From contig DAICYU010000187.1 of assembly GCA_027311485.1 (NCBI GenBank), forward strand, positions 1 through 7,700: a stretch of 7,700 nt of DNA, read 5' to 3'. The notes under the pieces are model-generated. The model was not told the origin of the DNA and did no database searches. It saw only the letters and a list, made by a program, of their open reading frames with translations. Position numbers and translations under genes: made by a program. The stretch comes from Acetobacteraceae bacterium. GTDB taxonomy: Bacteria; Pseudomonadota; Alphaproteobacteria; Acetobacterales; Acetobacteraceae. The first letter of the stretch is position 1. Every line of letters starts with the position of its first letter. Below, piece by piece: positions 7,184 through 7,700 of the stretch.

Positions 7184-7264
7184 CTAGGGCCGCGTGCGGC
7201 GGATACGCCGGTGCGGCGGCGCTTGGATTGCGTCGATGGTGTCGCACCGTCCTGACGGTGTCAT
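7184..7264 (-). CDS. Candidate 26-residue leader ORF ahead of the ATPase gene
   Basis: An ATG at 7264 with a very strong ribosome-binding site opens a 26-codon frame (starting MTPSGRCDTIDAIQ, ending in an Arg-rich stretch) that stops at TAG 7184-7186, 17 bases before the ATPase ATG. It is out of frame with the ATPase. I see no homology or membrane segment. Third-position GC is high (20 of 26) as in true genes nearby, but the sample is small. The likeliest reading is a translated leader whose termination feeds reinitiation at the ATPase. An alternative is that the strong start is the original ATPase start and a one-base change, real or a sequencing error, has broken the link. Confidence 0.45.
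   Translation of the reverse strand: MTPSGRCDTIDAIQAPPHRRIRRTRP
7245..7260. repeat. 16-bp palindrome at the start of the leader ORF
   Basis: CACCGTC (7245-7251) and GACGGTG (7254-7260) form a perfect inverted repeat around two bases. In the - strand transcript it starts just after the leader ATG, where a 6-bp stem with a 4-base loop could form. As DNA it looks like a dimeric-regulator site, but its position inside a translated leader favours an RNA role. Seen directly; role unknown. Confidence 0.4.
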
Positions 7265-7269
7265 TTGTG

Positions 7270-7278
7270 CCTCCTCCC
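7270..7278 (-). promoter_or_regulatory. Very strong Shine-Dalgarno upstream of the leader ORF
   Basis: GGGAGGAGG on the - strand contains the full AGGAGG core (7270-7275), five bases from ATG 7264. It is the best ribosome-binding site in the window, yet the ATG it serves is out of frame with the long ATPase gene. This is the reason for annotating the leader ORF. Confidence 0.7.
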
Positions 7279-7304
7279 TGACGCTTTTGTCTTTTTAGTG
7301 TCAC

Positions 7305-7472
7305 GCAGGTTAGCGGTTTCTGGGGCGGCTGAAAAGCAACGGATCGTGAGGGGGCACGATCTAACCGAGCATGGCTCCGGGAGCCCCGAGAATGAAGTTC
7401 TAAAATCGGCCATTCACGCAGGCGACGGCCATCGATTTCAGTCCCACCGCGAGCAATACAGAAAATTCCATT
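7305..7472. other. Non-coding stretch upstream of the importer cluster, with inverted repeats
   Basis: No gene is supported here; this should hold the promoter of the - strand importer genes, though I see no convincing -35/-10 pair. Inverted repeats present are GATCGTG-6 nt-CACGATC (7342-7361), the odd palindrome GGCTCC-G-GGAGCC (7373-7385), and GGTTAG (7308-7313) facing CTAACC (7361-7366). From about 7390 the sequence becomes AT-richer and contains TCTAAAAT (7399-7406), inverted at 7470-7477. A frame on the + strand reading from TTG 7265 to TAG 7501 is open, but it overlaps the leader and has no ribosome-binding site or recognisable motif. Confidence 0.5.
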
Positions 7473-7700
7473 TTAGACGTGCAACGGCCGATGCCAAGTA
7501 GTGCCCGACAACCATCTGCCCGCTAGTGGCCCTTCATCTGCCGGTGTGTATGCCGCCCGCTGCACAACGTTGGCGTAGTTGAACGACACTCTTATGCTCA
7601 AAAAGTATGGTTCTGACCATTGTATAATTTCGCCATTAATCGATTTTGATCTCTGTCGTCGATCATCTGCAACTTGTCGCCAGTGAGCAATTTCTAGCTC
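7473..7700 (-). CDS. Possible 3' end of an unrecognised gene (partial, runs off the window)
   Basis: On the - strand one frame is open from the window edge (7700) for 75 codons to TAA at 7473-7475. The visible peptide begins ELEIAHWRQVADDRRQRSKS, continues with INGEIIQWSEPYFLSIRVSF and ends GTTWHRPLHV. I do not recognise it. About half of its third positions are G or C (36 of 75) and it uses AGA, CGA, CTA and ATA, quite unlike the GC-rich neighbours. It is therefore either a recently acquired gene, a decayed remnant, or a chance open frame in AT-richer DNA. The start is outside the window. If real, it is on the same strand as, and upstream of, the importer cluster. Confidence 0.35.
   Translation of the reverse strand, partial: ELEIAHWRQVADDRRQRSKSINGEIIQWSEPYFLSIRVSFNYANVVQRAAYTPADEGPLAGRWLSGTTWHRPLHV
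7607..7628 (+). promoter_or_regulatory. Palindrome next to a TATAAT hexamer (weak promoter candidate)
   Basis: ATGGT-TCTG-ACCAT (7607-7620) lies two bases before a perfect TATAAT (7623-7628) on the + strand. An operator in the promoter spacer is a common repressor arrangement. However, no good -35 is found 16-18 bases upstream, and the site falls inside the possible partial gene on the other strand, so this is tentative. Confidence 0.2.

Noticed and set aside
5601..7187. 528-codon + strand open frame opposite the ATPase gene
   Set aside because: A frame shadow of a GC-rich gene: low-complexity Gly/Ala/Asp/His/Gln-rich product with no domain, while the opposite strand has every ABC ATPase motif.
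1..7700. CRISPR arrays, tRNA or rRNA genes, toxin-antitoxin pairs, phage or defence genes
   Set aside because: No regularly spaced repeats, no tRNA- or rRNA-like segments and no protein motifs of such systems were seen on either strand.

Overview
The window looks like chromosome from a high-GC alphaproteobacterium. The protein types and codon use would fit an Acetobacteraceae/Rhodospirillales member, but that placement is inference and not demonstrated. Positions 75-7264 are GC-rich and densely coding. The last ~230 bases are clearly more AT-rich and use third codon positions differently, so a compositional boundary lies near 7390-7480.

Left part, + strand: a LysR-type transcriptional regulator (75-1064); an orphan protein of the plasmid pRiA4b ORF-3 family (1284-1886); and an M29-family metallo-aminopeptidase (2027-3397) with all expected metal ligands and an extra, Tat-signal-like N-terminus. 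These three are separated by gaps of 140-219 bases and do not look like one operon.

Right part, - strand: a complete sugar-type (CUT2, ribose/xylose/galactose class) ABC importer. Reading leftward from about 7264, the order is a candidate 26-codon leader ORF with a very strong Shine-Dalgarno, a double-domain ATPase (7166-5631), a permease overlapping it by 4 bases (5634-4612), a 183-base structured gap, and the periplasmic substrate-binding protein (4428-3493). The binding protein captures the ligand in the periplasm, a permease homodimer carries it across the membrane and the ATPase powers transport. No kinase, isomerase or dehydrogenase lies in the window, so the substrate cannot be named. 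The importer and the aminopeptidase converge on a stem-loop at 3449-3486 that may serve as a shared terminator.

Far right (7305-7700): about 170 bases of non-coding sequence with several small inverted repeats, then a frame open from the window edge to 7473 on the - strand that may be the 3' end of an unrecognised gene.

I found no convincing new multi-gene system. The most notable points are the leader ORF/start arrangement of the ATPase, the 12-bp inverted repeat before the binding-protein gene, the Tat-like extension on the aminopeptidase and the compositional break at the right end.
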